Shown: piece by piece, positions 19,815-31,648 of the stretch | Layout: every line of letters starts with the position of its first letter | How positions within the stretch are numbered: position 1 is the first letter of the stretch | Origin: Antedon bifida | Lineage: Eukaryota > Echinodermata > Crinoidea > Comatulida > Antedonidae | Reading direction: 5' to 3' | DNA: 64,000 nt | NCBI GenBank assembly: GCA_963402885.1 | Contig: OY727102.1 | Span: forward strand, 16,492,001 to 16,556,000 | Notes under the pieces: model-generated | Told to the model about the DNA's origin: nothing | The model's database searches: none | The model's input: the letters and a program-made list of their open reading frames with translations, nothing else | Program-made: the position numbers and the translations under genes

Positions 19815-22800
19815 CTACATTAAAAAAAACAAAAGCATAATAGGTTTAACTAACTAGAAAGCCACTCCGAGAGTGCATACCTCCGCCTACTGTAAAATTC
19901 TCCTACATAAGATTTCTTCGGGAAAAAACATTCCTCACTTGTATTGCGCCTATATCATTGCGTTGCATCCAAGTGAGAAGTAAGCTTTATATATAATTTT
20001 AGGGGGAAAAAAGAGTTCAACTTTGGCTCTTCCTAACAAATGCTTTATGTATTAGCTGAATTTAATTTTAAATATATTTTCTTTTAAATAATAATATTTT
20101 GCTAAATGTTATTTTGTTATGTAAAGGAGCCAAATGTCTAAATTACGAATAAATGTCCTAGATCATGGGGTCTAGGAATGAAACGTAAAATAATAATACT
20201 AGTTATACATAAAATAATTATTATTATTTTTTGACAAAATATACCTTTGATAGAGTTTTGTAGACTAATACAACGACAGGTGTGACTGTGAGTGGTTAGC
20301 AAGAGAAATTCATCATGAACGGCGAAGGATGTGCAGTTATTAGCGACGTCTTGTTCATTAATGTAAAAACGGTAACGCTCTGTAAGCCCAAGAACAACTT
20401 CCTGTAGAAATATTATTATTATTATGATTTATTATAACAGAAATTAACCTAAACAACGATAAAAAATAAAAGCGATTCATTCATAGTTACATGTATCATA
20501 ATATACCACTGGTGGTTTATTAAAAATCCTTTGGTCTATTGAAAACACAGTTAGGCATGATACGCAATCGGCAACAAAGGCATGTGAGGATATAAAGTTT
20601 GCAGTACACCATATAGTTCTAAAAAGAACTGTTGAGTTTCTCAACGTTTCGATCAAATAAACTGCGATCATCCTCAGGACCGAGAATTAGGACGAAGTAT
20701 ATTGATCGATACATCGGGAAACTCCACAGTTCTTTTCACTATAACTATATACTCGTGGTGTACCATGCAAACATTAAAGGCAAACAATAAAGGCATGTGA
20801 TTGTGATTAATTGATGATCACAAGCGATGGATGCGATATGCGATAAAACACACTATACCAGTAGTAACTTACTTCCTCATTTATTTTGCACAGTTCCATC
20901 TGTGTACAAGGTTGTGGTAATTTAGTGATGAAATCATTCTCCAGATTAGTCACCTGACCATCTGATAACTGCACAGCTATGGTACCTGTGCAAGGGTTGC
21001 TGGTCATGTGATATACATCTCCAAATATGGTCGATCTGGACCTGTTGAAAAGAAACCAATGAGAACAGGTGGTTAATATGAAATTCTCTGGTCATTATAA
21101 CTATAAAACAATAATTATCAAACTTAATGTGACAAAAAAATGTGATGTGCCCATATATGGACATCATGACATCATACCACTACCGTATTTGGGTGTATCA
21201 CTACCATATTTAGGCACATCACGCTTTTTTTGTCAAACTAGTTTGATAGTGTAGACAGAGATCTTCTTGTACCACAACAGCACAAAATAGATATTCTCAA
21301 CTTTACTATATTCCCTTACGGAAACAAACAATGTATTGCAACTCTAACTTTGCTAGTGTTTATTCACAATGCAAATTTTTTAACATAAACTCTGCTTACT
21401 TGATTTTAAGTGAAGATTGTTCGGTACCAATACCACTTATGCCAAGATGAACAACACAGGTCGTGTCATTGCTTTCATCCGACTTAGTTACTGCAAGAAT
21501 CGTGTCTTGGTTTAGCCAATGGAAATGACTGAAACTGATAGGATGTTTGCCGAGTATTGGTTCACCATTTTCATCTTCGATACTAGTAATTAAACAATAA
21601 CATAATTAACATATATTTTATGTTTTTAATACTATATAATAAGTGGAAACAATGATGGGAGAAGAAGAAGAAAACATTCACATTAATTTGAAGAAACTCT
21701 ATATGCAAAATATTATTTCAAAAATGCACGAACTATAAATTTCGTTTTTATCTACTCTACAACTCCGTTCTGCCTCACCAGGCCTAGCCGAATGTCCAAA
21801 TCTAGAAATGCTTTTAATGCTAAAACCACTTTGTTTAGGTTAGCCTTACCCACAACCATATTTTGTATTTTAATTGACATGGCCAGCAATGTAATCCAAG
21901 ATCATCTAACCATACAATTCTAACCTTAGGATATTCTTTAACACATGTGGTCTTGCCATCCCTTTGAAACCAGTTCCCCCACTAGCATCAACCTTCTCAT
22001 CTTCTAATGCATCAGCATCTACAATCAAATACAAACAATTAGAAGGCCATGACCATTATTTATGTTAAACCGTAGTATTTTTTTGGTGCATATTAAGACA
22101 TTTAAACCATCTATGTCCAAACACAATTTTATATATATCAAATATATATATAAAGTGGATCAAAGTATTTAGAAAGTTATCGCTGTTTTAATAATTGCAC
22201 CATAGAGATATTACACTATAATATCTCTATGATTGTACAAACTTATGTCATGTTTATTAACGCAAAATTGTTGCCTCCACCACACCCTTTCCTTTATCTT
22301 TTCTACAATGACCTTCAATTTAAGAATTATATCTGAACATTCCCTACATGCAAGATCAATTTTATGAATCTCCTTACCAATTGCATAAAATGCAAGTCTA
22401 CCATCTGATAGAACAAAGGCTACCTGGTTGCACATTGGAGGCGGAGCAAACACAATTTGATTGACAGATGATGGTAGCTTGAGTGTATATGCAGACATTG
22501 GGGGTGGTACAACCATTGTCTTAAATGGAGTCACTAACACTTGATCTGAAGGCAAAGCAATTTATTTATATAATTCAGTTAATTCAAATAAAGATGTAGT
22601 TGTATCACTTCTACTATATAGTTGAACCTCCTGTGCAGAGTGTTCCCATAATGGACACCTCACAGAGACACTCATCCAAAAGAATGTTTGGTATAATTCC
22701 TACTGAATCAGTGCATTGGGTATGACTCCACTAAGGCGCAAGATTGGCTATAGCATGACAAACATGTAAATAAATACCAGTATGCACTTTACTCTGGGCA

Positions 22801-25800
22801 TGTTTAGTAAGCAACACACCCATAAGTGGAATTTTGATTTTTTTTTTATAATTTACCGCTTGTAAGCAAACATCTGCAATGTTTGTGACAAGCATATAAT
22901 TTAATCAAACTTAATTAAAATAATTTAATGAAATATAAATAAATTACAAGGCAATCTTATAACACAGTAAAATATCAGCTGTAAAGTATGCGTTCTAAAA
23001 AGTATCTCGTAAGCAAACAATTTTTCAAATGTCCATTCAATTATAGGCCTTATTAAAAACACTTACTTCCATCAATAACAGCAACATGAGCCTGGTTCTG
23101 TTGTGTCATACCTCTGCTGTGATTCGTAGCCCAGTACCATGTATATTGATAGTAATCTCCACCATTTGTTATGATATGCATACAATATGTTTGTTCAGGG
23201 TCCCATTCCATGGTTACTATTCTATCAGTTGAAGTTCCCTTGAAGTTGAGACTTTGTTTCAAATACCAATGATAGTTGTTAACTGTCCACAATTGCACTA
23301 CAACAATTTTAAAAAAATAATTAGAAAGAAAATATGAAAAACCTCCATAGTTTTTCAGTGAATTTAAATGTAAGAAGTTGGTATGTGAAAAACCCTGGAA
23401 AACTTTCAACATATACTTTAAAACATTAACATTTTTTCTTTGACTTACAACACCTACAGAAACAGATTAAAAACTCCTTCTCATTGAAAAATATTTAACT
23501 AGGTCCTAACTGTTTACATTATTGGATGTGAACTATATATATATATATCTATTGTGTACAATTAATGTGCTGTAATGTTTTTAGCAATCTGATAGCTAAG
23601 CTTACCATATGATTTAGGGATAACATTGTCTGTTGTTGGTATATCTTCGAGCCAAACAGCAAGCACATGTGAGTCTAAGTTCCATTGGACCTCAATGACC
23701 TAAGGATTAATTTTTTAATTAAAAGTATAACTGTAACATTACAAAAAATTAGTTGGTTAAATGTCTATTGTTAAAATACTCTTTATTCTTGCAACCAACA
23801 CTGCAAAGCACAAATGACAGGTTGACAATAAAATATAAACTTCAACTTAAATATCTGTATACAATTCTTTACGATAAAAACCAGTAATTGTGTGTGATGT
23901 TTCAACTTGTTGTCAACAAGTCTTCATCTTGCAATGACTGGATGTATTTTTAACTGGTTTATCATAAAGAATCGTATACAGAAATTAATATTAAACTCAG
24001 ATGAAAACCTAAATAACTATCGGATATCTGACCTTCACTTCCTGCTTCCCAAACGGAAGGGTAAATTCACCGTGTCGTAGACCATTCTTCTCAAAGAAAA
24101 CAATATCATGACGATGTGGTAGACGCTGACTAGAGGTTATTAGGCTGCCAGAAGGTCTGTACAAGAACCAAGAAAAACAATTCTCAAAATGTATAATGTA
24201 TTTTGGCATAATTATGTCATCTGACCAAGATTTTATCATAACTAAACACCATACATTTTTCAAAACAAGTTCAGTAGGCTTGATTTTCAAGATGGGCTTG
24301 TTTTCGAGGTTTTACTATCCATGCCTCATAAGATTACATCCTGCAATTAGAGATTCATATTCATAAGTTCCACAATCAACAAATTGATTATTACCGAACT
24401 AGGAGGCCTACAAGAAAGCCTACTTTTAAAGTAGTGGCTGTATGTGACAGTGGCTTTGGAACATGAGCATTTTGTGTACACTGGACCTATGGTTTATAGT
24501 CCTTATCTGAGAAGACTCGTTCTACCACCAGGTTGGTTGAATGTGTAGAAATAAATCTGTAATTAAAAACTATGGCACTACGCTACTCACTTCCAGTATA
24601 ATGAATGTTCCAGTCCATTGACATCTTCACTAGTGTACTGTAGAATACACTCTCGGTTCCATACACGTAATTTCCGGGCACCTAAAGTTAAGAAAGTAGA
24701 TTTTGAAATATCAAACATAATATACAATAAAAGCTAAAGTTAAGAATTACTCAAAAATATAAATATTTAAATACAACATTGAAAATATATTGCACATCAT
24801 TATAGAACATTTAAAATCCTTCAGATTTCCACTTACCAGTAACTGGACTTATACAACTGACCACAAAGAACTGACCATCTCCTCTCCAGCTTATTCTTAT
24901 TTTGGCATCATCCAATTCTGTAGACTCAGTGACAGTTTCGGGTTTTAATGTAGCAGCTTGCTTGCCAATGGAGCCGTGAAATTGGGTCTCTTTCTTACCC
25001 CAGCCTACTGTTACTGGTTTACCTGTAAAACAACCAGTATGTAATGAACAATATACAGTTAAAAAAACATCACTAAGAGCATAGCAGCATTGTAAATAAA
25101 TGATTTGTCAAGAATGCATTGCATTGCGCTGTAATCTCAGGTAGAACTCTGTTTACACTATCAAAGTAGTTTGACAAAAAAGTGTGAAGTGCGGCTGTGC
25201 CCAAATATTGTAGTGATATGCCTAAATATGTTAGTGATATGCCCAAATATGGTAGTGATATGACATCATCATGGCCATATATGTGCACATCACATATATT
25301 TGTCACATAAAGTTTGATGGTGTAGACAGAGCTTTAGAAGATAAACATAGCATAGAAAAAAATGTTAATAAAGGATCAGGGAGAAAATGTAATATCTCCA
25401 AGAGTTGATTACCTTCTCCAAATTCTTCTGGATGCAAGGATGTCTCCGTGATGGGGTCAAAGTCTTTCGTCATTAGAATTAGAGTATCTTGACCTTTCAT
25501 TAAATAAAAACATTCTTATCTTTATAATCAGTTTTATATTATTTTATTCAATAAGTTATATATTCCTCATCTTTCCTTATTTTACTAGTTCAGTGGCTTA
25601 AGTAGCTATATGTTTTCTGTCCATATACACTAATAAAATATCTAGAACATTTCTTGAGTTACTGTTAATATAATGTTCTTGTAGCCATCTTTTTCTGAAG
25701 ACACATGGCCATCATTGATGGATACTTAATATCAGTTAAGTTCACTGCTGGTGTACTCGAGATCTACGTTTATACCATGCTATACACTTTATTTTAATTT

Positions 25801-27021
25801 TTTTTAGAAAACATTGAGAATAAGAGCTACGTTATTTATCAAAATATTTATGTATGTACAGATAATCAAGCTGCCAGTAACCCTGATGGGTACTCTCCCC
25901 TCAGGTCAGGGGATCCCGGAGCTGATCAGGGGTAGTGAAGTTCAAATTCCTGAAAAGGCCATCCACAGCCTAATGCTATGAGTGCCTACTGATTACTCAT
26001 CTATTACTCTACGCAAAACTGTGATCTGTCGATTTGCTTGTGTGAAATTGCCCTATGTGGTGTGAAACTAGTACTAATTCTACCTAGCCTACAAGGTACT
26101 AAGGAGGTGTTTGTTAACCAGTAGTGGTTTGTACTAGACATTGGATGGGAAAGTACTGTACATTCACCTGTGGCAAGGACTACTAGTTCTTGATCTGGGC
26201 TCCATGATACTGCTTTCAAACCTTGATCAACACTACCAATGCATTCAATCTACAAAACAACATTGATTATAAACATAATTTATTCCTATTTAATAAACTT
26301 ACATTATAATAACTTAAGGAGTACCCTCTTCTATTGAAAGCCTTTTTTTTAGGCAGACAAAATGGTTATCTGTATGATTTAACAACAGCTCCTTTGGATA
26401 ATAATTTCAGGAAGCCTACAACTGTTTTCGTAAAAAATATCACTTTAGACATAGAATCTATAACAAAATTGATGGTACAGCACACACAAGTACTCACCTC
26501 ATTTGTGATGGTGTTTATAAGTAGTACATCGCCTTTATTGGTGGCAGCACACACTGACTGTTGGTCAGGTATGTGCTGTAGACCAATCACATGATCTGTA
26601 CTATTTGGTTTGATGTATCCCTCCGTTGAGAGAGAAACATTCAGCGACACCTTAAAAGAAATTTAGAAAACAAAATTAATGAAAAAACAGTAATGATATT
26701 GGTATGGTTCCTGGTTCGGTTCCTGGTTCTTGGGAACTTGATTTCCAAAATTTTGGTTTTCAAAAAGTGGTATGCTGAGCTAGGGCAGCTTAAGCAAATC
26801 ATCATAATTATTCTGATGTATCAATTAGTAAGGTAAGAGTGGGGTGAACTGAAAAAAAACCCAAAAGTAACCTGGTTTGTAACTGGGTCTAATCCAACTA
26901 CGGATTTTGAATTACTGCCGTACAACCTGCCGGTGTCGCAGTCCACAGTCGAGCATACAACTCCAATAAGCTCAGTAATTTGTGAAGTTCGACGACATGT
27001 TTGCAACTGAAGATTTCTCAT
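14012..27021 (-). CDS. ELP1: Elongator complex protein 1 (ELP1/IKBKAP)
   Basis: ELP1 is the scaffold of Elongator, which makes the cm5U modification at wobble uridine of tRNAs. I reconstructed 24 coding exons, first to last: 26872-27021, 26498-26653, 26168-26249, 25413-25493, 24837-25022, 24591-24681, 24033-24156, 23606-23699, 23067-23297, 22378-22545, 21925-22018, 21400-21582, 20873-21041, 20245-20401, 19552-19814, 18841-19055, 18209-18443, 17411-17629, 16982-17308, 16670-16730, 16205-16454, 15497-15624, 14740-14888, 14012-14179. They sum to 3981 bases, 1326 residues plus stop, against about 1332 in human. Every junction keeps frame. The start M-R-N-L matches the human N-terminus; an acceptor TTTTGCAG lies 7 bases before the ATG, so a 5'UTR exon exists upstream. 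Confidence 0.96.
15222..15421. mobile_element. TIR element family C
   Basis: It begins TAAAGCTTGGTTCCCACTAG followed by GCGACACAATG, and ends with the complement of that motif (CAACGCAGCGACG when reversed, then TTAGCGACG toward GGGAAACATGCTTTA). It is about 200 bases long in an ELP1 intron. The apparent 111-codon plus-strand frame across it is not a gene. Confidence 0.7.
16761..16887 (+). mobile_element. Family A TIR transposon copy
   Basis: This is a shortened copy with a single ACCATATTTAGGCA unit. The right inverted repeat has lost the internal TAGTG step. It lies in the ELP1 intron between exons 19 and 20. Confidence 0.8.
18531..18570. repeat. (TTTA)n-rich simple repeat
   Basis: This is a run of TTTATT and TTATTTA units in an ELP1 intron, just after CATTCATTCAT. 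It is low-complexity sequence only. Confidence 0.7.
20245..27021 (-). CDS. ELP1: ELP1 exons 1-14: double beta-propeller half
   Basis: Exons 1-14 encode residues about 1-655, the WD40-type region. Recognisable conserved pieces are S-W-S-P-D-Q-E-L-V (exon 3), M-T-K-D-F-D-P-I (exon 4), W-R-G-D-G-Q-F-F (exon 5), W-K-P-S-G-S-L-I (exon 6/7 junction), [10 protein letters not shown] (exon 7), [11 protein letters not shown] (exon 9), V-V-P-P-P-M (exon 10) and T-T-H-S-H-T-C (exon 14). The loop between exons 10 and 11 differs in length from vertebrates. Exon 1 uses an unusual donor, CAG|GTTACT. Introns carry two family A elements (21112, 25144) and two hairpin elements (20603, 23855). Confidence 0.95.
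20603..20764 (-). mobile_element. Hairpin element with hammerhead-like core
   Basis: The left arm GTACACCATATAGTT...AAAGAACTGTTGAGTTTC is repeated inverted on the right (GAAACTCCACAGTTCTTTT...GGTGTAC). On the minus strand the centre reads CTGAGGA (20677-20671), a short stem with GATC arms, then GAAAC (20650-20646), followed by a GTTGAG-AAA-CTCAAC hairpin. That is the order of conserved blocks in a hammerhead ribozyme. The AACGTTTCGATC motif is typical of Penelope-like element ends. The cleavage-site UH is not clear, so activity is doubtful. It lies in an ELP1 intron. Confidence 0.5.
21112..21263 (+). mobile_element. Family A TIR transposon copy
   Basis: The left end has decayed (ATAATTATCAAACTTAATG) while the right end is intact up to TGTAGACAGAG. 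Two pattern units are present (ACCGTATTTGGGTG and ACCATATTTAGGCA). It lies 71 bases upstream of the ELP1 exon 13 acceptor. Confidence 0.8.
23855..23981. mobile_element. 127-bp TIR element with Penelope-like core
   Basis: The arms CTGTATACAATTCTTTACGA (23855-23874, continuing to 23885) and, inverted, TCATAAAGAATCGTATACAG (23962-23981) form about 30 bp of terminal pairing. The centre holds GTTTCAACTTGTTGTCAACA followed by AGTCTTCATC. On the minus strand this gives GATGA, a stem ACTTGTTG/CAACAAGT, then GAAAC, again hammerhead-like but with a poor CTGANGA start. It lies in the ELP1 intron between exons 7 and 8. Confidence 0.5.
25144..25336 (-). mobile_element. Family A TIR transposon copy, expanded
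   Basis: This copy is longer than most because it has three tandem AAATAT-GTAGTGATATGCC-type units. Both ends are present (CTCTGTTTACACTATCAAA and TGTAGACAGAGCTTTA). It ends 77 bases before ELP1 exon 4. Confidence 0.82.
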
Positions 27022-27068
27022 CTTAATTCTGCAAAATTAATTCACCATAAAACCTACTTATTCAATTG

Positions 27069-27215
27069 TTAAAGATGCATTGTCCCCCTGAAAAAATAAT
27101 TCTTTAAACATTTTTTGTTGAATATGCTATTTGAATGTCACATTAGGTATCCACATTGACCAAAAATTTACCCTGAAAAAAAATGTAATTTAAAGAAAAA
27201 AATAGTCATGACACC
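27069..27215. mobile_element. Family B element, 5' fragment
   Basis: It starts TTAAAGATGCATTGTCCCCC and follows the left half of the 12.4 kb copy as far as AAAAAATAGTCA, then stops abruptly. It lies just upstream of the first ELP1 coding exon. Confidence 0.65.
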
Positions 27216-27537
27216 CTAAAGTTTGACTAGAGAACCCCCTTCCCCCAACTGGCCTAGATTAGATATTGTAGATACCACCAGCAACCAATGTTATATATGA
27301 TTTAGCACATTGTAAGAAATACCAAATGACCTATTACAGACTATCTGTACACTGCCTTGGCTCTGGCAGACCCCTCTAAAGTTCGACTAGAGACCCCCTT
27401 CCCCCAACTAGCCTAGCTTAGATATTGTAGATACCACCAGCAACCGATGTTATATGATTTAGCACATTGTAAGGAATACCAAATGACCTATTACAGACTA
27501 TCTAGTATCTGTACACTGCCTTGGCCCTGGCAGACCC
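27214..27537. repeat. Two-copy tandem duplication of ~160 bp
   Basis: Units 27214-27371 and 27372-27537 are near-identical and in direct orientation. Each contains CCCCCTTCCCCCAACT, GATATTGTAGATACCACCAG and TGCCTTGG...CTGGCAGACCC. They differ by scattered substitutions and a few short indels, so the duplication is fairly recent. It sits 0.2 kb upstream of the ELP1 start codon. Confidence 0.85.
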
Positions 27538-28608
27538 AGTATAGGCCCTAGGCTAGGCTAGGGCCGATTAGTATTAGCAGGGAGAGTTAAACACTGCTGA
27601 ATAAATACAGAAATTTTGGCCGCAATGCAATTCAAGTATATTATACAATAAGGTCTAACAAGACCTGTCCTCCAAGCTAGGTACTAGGCCTCTTCTCTAT
27701 TATAGAGGCTAGGTCTACTACACTGGTACTGTCCCTTACTAATTCCCTGCCAGCGCAGGCCTCTACTAGTACTAGCTAGGCCTAGCCTTCCTTAGTTTAG
27801 AGTACAGACTAAGAGCTAGGCCTAGCTTACACAGTACACAGCCTAGAATACTAACCTAGCTTGATATTTATTTATAATACTAAAAGAACTTAAAATACAA
27901 TACCAGACTAATTTCTGTGGGTAAATTAGGATTAAACCACTGTCAAATTTCGCCATGTGGCGTAAACGGTGAACTCGCGCAGGTATCTTTATGGTACAGA
28001 ATTGGTACCCAATCCGAGTTGTAATGTGATTAATGATTATATTTTGTGAAACCGATTTGGTACCAATCACAATGCATTTGATTTCTAACCATCTCTACAT
28101 CCACAAAAACAGTTATAGCATGGAGGTTATACCTCCATGGTTATAGTAGTTTTAATGCATTATATTATGTAAACCTGTGCTTTTATCTGAGAAATTTCAC
28201 TTTATTTATCCCTTTTTCTGGATAGATTGTTTTAAATATTCAGCTTTACTTTAGAATTCTATTTATTATATTAAGCACCAGCAATTTCATATCTGAAGTT
28301 TTGTTTCCACAAAAGATGTTTAATTGAAAAATTCACTTCTCTCTGATACAGTATGCGATGCGAGATGAAACATGCATTATTCAAAGCAAAAAATAAAAAC
28401 CTACCTTTCCAACAACACCATCAAACTTTCTAGGTTTTTATTTTTCCTTATTATCTGTTGGGCTACTCAGCTGCATATACTAATTCCTCTACGCTGAAAC
28501 AATGTGACGTTCACCATGTAAGTTTGTTTACTGTTTTTGCTTAGAAATCTACGCTTTTAAATGATTTTACTGTATACAGCGCATTACACAAACCACAAAA
28601 CACATGGA

Positions 28609-28860
28609 GTGGAGTTGTGGCTTGGTGGTTATGATGCTTGGCTACCACTCCAAGGGTCCTGGGTTCAAGTCCCGTCACATGTCAGGATTTTTTCTAAGGA
28701 CCAAATTACTCCACTCCCAAAGACTTGTAATAAGATTTTGTTTATGTAGAGCATCTTGTGTATATGTTTGTCTTGTGAACCTCTGAGGGTCCCTAATGAT
28801 CAGCAATAGCTGGATGGATCACCCTCATTAAATATGGTTAAAAAAAATAAAAAAAATATA
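28609..28860 (+). mobile_element. tRNA-derived SINE, long copy
   Basis: The tRNA-like head has A-box TGGCTTGGTGGTTATGATG and B-box GGTTCAAGTCC (28662-28672). The body contains CTCCACTCCCAAAGACTTGT and TAGAGCATCTTGT, and the A-rich tail ends near 28860. The same head and body recur at 56.2 kb and a truncated head at 6.9 kb. A pol III retroposon is the simplest reading. Confidence 0.82.
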
Positions 28861-29619
28861 TATTAATGTTTTCAAATTAAATCAAAAGTTATAAAGTTAG
28901 TCAGTAAGTATAAATGCTGGCAACCTTTGGGGCAATTGCCATTATCATCAAACCATTAAAATATTTCTTATTTGACACAAAAAAAAAACCTTTGATTCTG
29001 AAATAAAAATTTTAATATGCAAGAATGTTCTTAACATAAAGTGACATAACGTAAACATGAGAAGGCTCTTTGTCTTAAAATTATTCTCTCACACAATGTA
29101 AAATGATTGAAGTTGTTCACCAATGGTTCTTAAAACAGCAAATAGACGCATTTGTGATGAGCACATGTACATCCTGTGTGTGGTCTCTGGTGCACAATTA
29201 AGTATACACAAAAATCAACACATACACCTTACACACCACTCCTGTATGCCATCCATGCTAACACAAACATTTTCTTTTTAGTAAACTAAGCATAAAACAT
29301 TTCTTTTCCTAATGTTTAGCCAAAACCATTAATCTTATTACTACTGTACAATTCACATATGTACATGTATTATTGCTTGTAATTTTCGTCAGGAAATTCA
29401 AATTAGGACTCAATAAAGAGTAGAGTTAGCAAATGGCAATGTATACTTTTACTGTTTTTTTTCCTTCAAAATAAACTAATTAAATAACATTCAGTTTTAT
29501 AATTGTTATATTGCCTGTCTATACCAAACATGGTCATAGAATAATATCAATGCGACAACAAATTAGATATATTTGTGTACAGGTAGATAGGTAGTAGCTA
29601 TATTATTTATTTACTATAA

Positions 29620-29822
29620 TGCATTAGAACTCCTCTTTTGAAACACCCCTATTCGTACACCTCTATTATTTGAAGTGAATGAGGGGACAATATATTACAT
29701 TTTAACACTAGAGTCAATGCCTATTCAGGGGACACTTAACTCCTATTATATAGGGACATTTTGTTAGGCCTTGAAGGAGTTCTAATATGGTAAGTGTCCC
29801 AATAATAGGGGTTCTACCGTAC
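29620..29822. mobile_element. Possible TIR element (family D)
   Basis: The left portion has AACTCCTCTTTTGAAACACC and CCCTATT. The right portion, reversed, reads GTAGAACCCCTATTATTGGG then ACACTTACC, giving imperfect inverted ends. A similar GGTTGAAC/GTCCC sequence appears near 22620 and 37240. Support is weak. Confidence 0.4.
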
Positions 29823-29876
29823 CAATTAATTGTTTGTGTCACCATATATTTGGATATGGATACTGTAGGTCTTCTT

Positions 29877-30025
29877 AAGCTCTGTCTGCAATCAAACTTA
29901 AAGGACAAAAAAGTGTGATGTGCCAAAATATGGTAGTGATATGCCCAAATATGGTAGTGATGTGCCATCATCGTGTCCATATATGGGCACATCACATAAA
30001 GTTTGATAGTGTAGACAGCGCCTTA
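29877..30025 (-). mobile_element. Family A TIR transposon copy
   Basis: The left end is AAGCTCTGTCTGCAATCAAA; the right end has GACAGCGCC in place of GACAGAGCT. Two GGTAGTGAT units are present. It is intergenic, 3' of peroxidasin. Confidence 0.82.
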
Positions 30026-31046
30026 GAACATTTTTATTTTTAATTATCTGAACCAATAGAATTCCCTGAAAGACATTGCAAACACTGCCCTCTTACTGTA
30101 CCTCTTAATTCATTTATTTTACATAGAAATGTAAATACTGAGATTTTTGAATAGTTTTTTTTCTGTATTAAAATATTTTGTTATAAAAAGAGTAAAAAAA
30201 AAGTTTATATTTGAATTTAAATAAATAAGTTCTAAATGATTTTCAATGCCACACTAAAGGTTCTTTTAAAATTCTATAAATACAGTCTACACTATTTTTT
30301 GCATAGCACAATTTGCTTGTCAACATGCTTAAACAATAGTTACAAGTATTTGCATAAATAAAATTGATAATTGTTTTATTTTCCTAAATTTCTAAGTCTT
30401 TTTCTACATGTTATTTAAATTGCTATAAACACATGACAATAATTGACATTTTTTCCTGAAGTTTGAATGCTTCTGAAATAGATTGGAAATATTACATACA
30501 AGTTATCAATCTGATAACAAATTGATCATCACACAATCAAGCAACAAATCAATTTAATAATCGTGGGTAATGATCAATGAAGCTTTGAAAATTAGTTCAC
30601 CAATGAAATATTAAAATTATGTTGCCTTAAAAATTATTGAACATAAAACTTATTCACTGAAAATAATATATGTGATATTGGCAGTTAGCAAAATAATATG
30701 TTACAATATGTATTTATAAACTAAACTTTAAAATTAATTTACATGAATTTCAGGTTTAAGTCGATTATCAAAAATCTTGATTAAAATCAACACCAGTCAC
30801 TTATTAGGGTGCTTTCAGTCACATGACAACCAAAACCAAGGTCTTATGCAAATGAGGTAATTAACTATTAGCACCTATTATTTACCTACTATTTGTATAA
30901 CAGTAAACGACCACAACACAGTGTATACCTTTGTAAGTTGTCAAGTGGACGTAGCAGACTCAATCCCCCCACCCCTAACCAAAAAAAAATTCATTTCCAG
31001 GATAAATCAATTAAATTGTCACCTAGTCTACTTTGTCACCAAATTT

Positions 31047-31648
31047 AGGTCGTCACTGATTCCAGTTTGTAGCCGAGTTCAGGTTGCCAGTGAGTTCAGG
31101 TTGTCATATAATCCAGGTTGTCACAGATTACATGTTGTCACCAAGTGCAGATTGACACCAAGTCCAGGTTGTCACTGATTACAGGTTGCCACTGATTATA
31201 GGTTGTCACCAAGTCCAGGTTGACAGTGAATCCAGGTTGTCACCAAGTCCAGGTTGACAATGATTACAGGTTGTCACCAAGTGCAGGTTGTCACCAAGTG
31301 CAGGTTGTCACCAAGTGCAGGTGGTCATCAAGTGCAGGTTGTCACCAAGTGCAGGTTGTCACCAAGTGCAGGTTGTCACCAAGTCCAGGTTGTCACTGAA
31401 TACAGGTTGTCACCAAGTCCAGGTTGACAATGATTACAGGTTGTCACCAAGTCCAGGTAGACAGTGAGTCCAGGTTGTCACTGATTACAGGTTGTCACTA
31501 TAAAGTCCAGGTTGTCACTGATTACAGGTTGTAATGTCACCAAGTGCAGGTTGACACCAAGTTCAGGTTGACACTGAGTGCAGTATGTCACCTGAGTCCA
31601 GGTTGTCACTGAGTGCAGTATGTCACCCGAGTCCAGGTTGTCACTGAT
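31047..31648. repeat. 17-bp minisatellite downstream of peroxidasin
   Basis: About 35 units of roughly CAGGTTGTCACCAAGTC are present, with variants CACTGATTA and CAGTGAGTC. Arrays are cleanest between about 31200 and 31400. The near end lies 140 bases past the peroxidasin stop codon, so it could be transcribed in the 3'UTR. A plus-strand frame through it (30921-31178) is an artefact of the repeat. Confidence 0.9.

Noticed and set aside
28609..28690. Possible tRNA gene
   Set aside because: A and B boxes are present, but the arms do not fold into a cloverleaf and the same sequence recurs with a shared SINE body.
30921..31178. 85-codon plus-strand frame with repeated V-T-K-C-R
   Set aside because: It is a translation of the 17-bp minisatellite.
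31047..31648. CRISPR-like array
   Set aside because: The units are contiguous 17-mers without unique spacers, in a eukaryotic genome.
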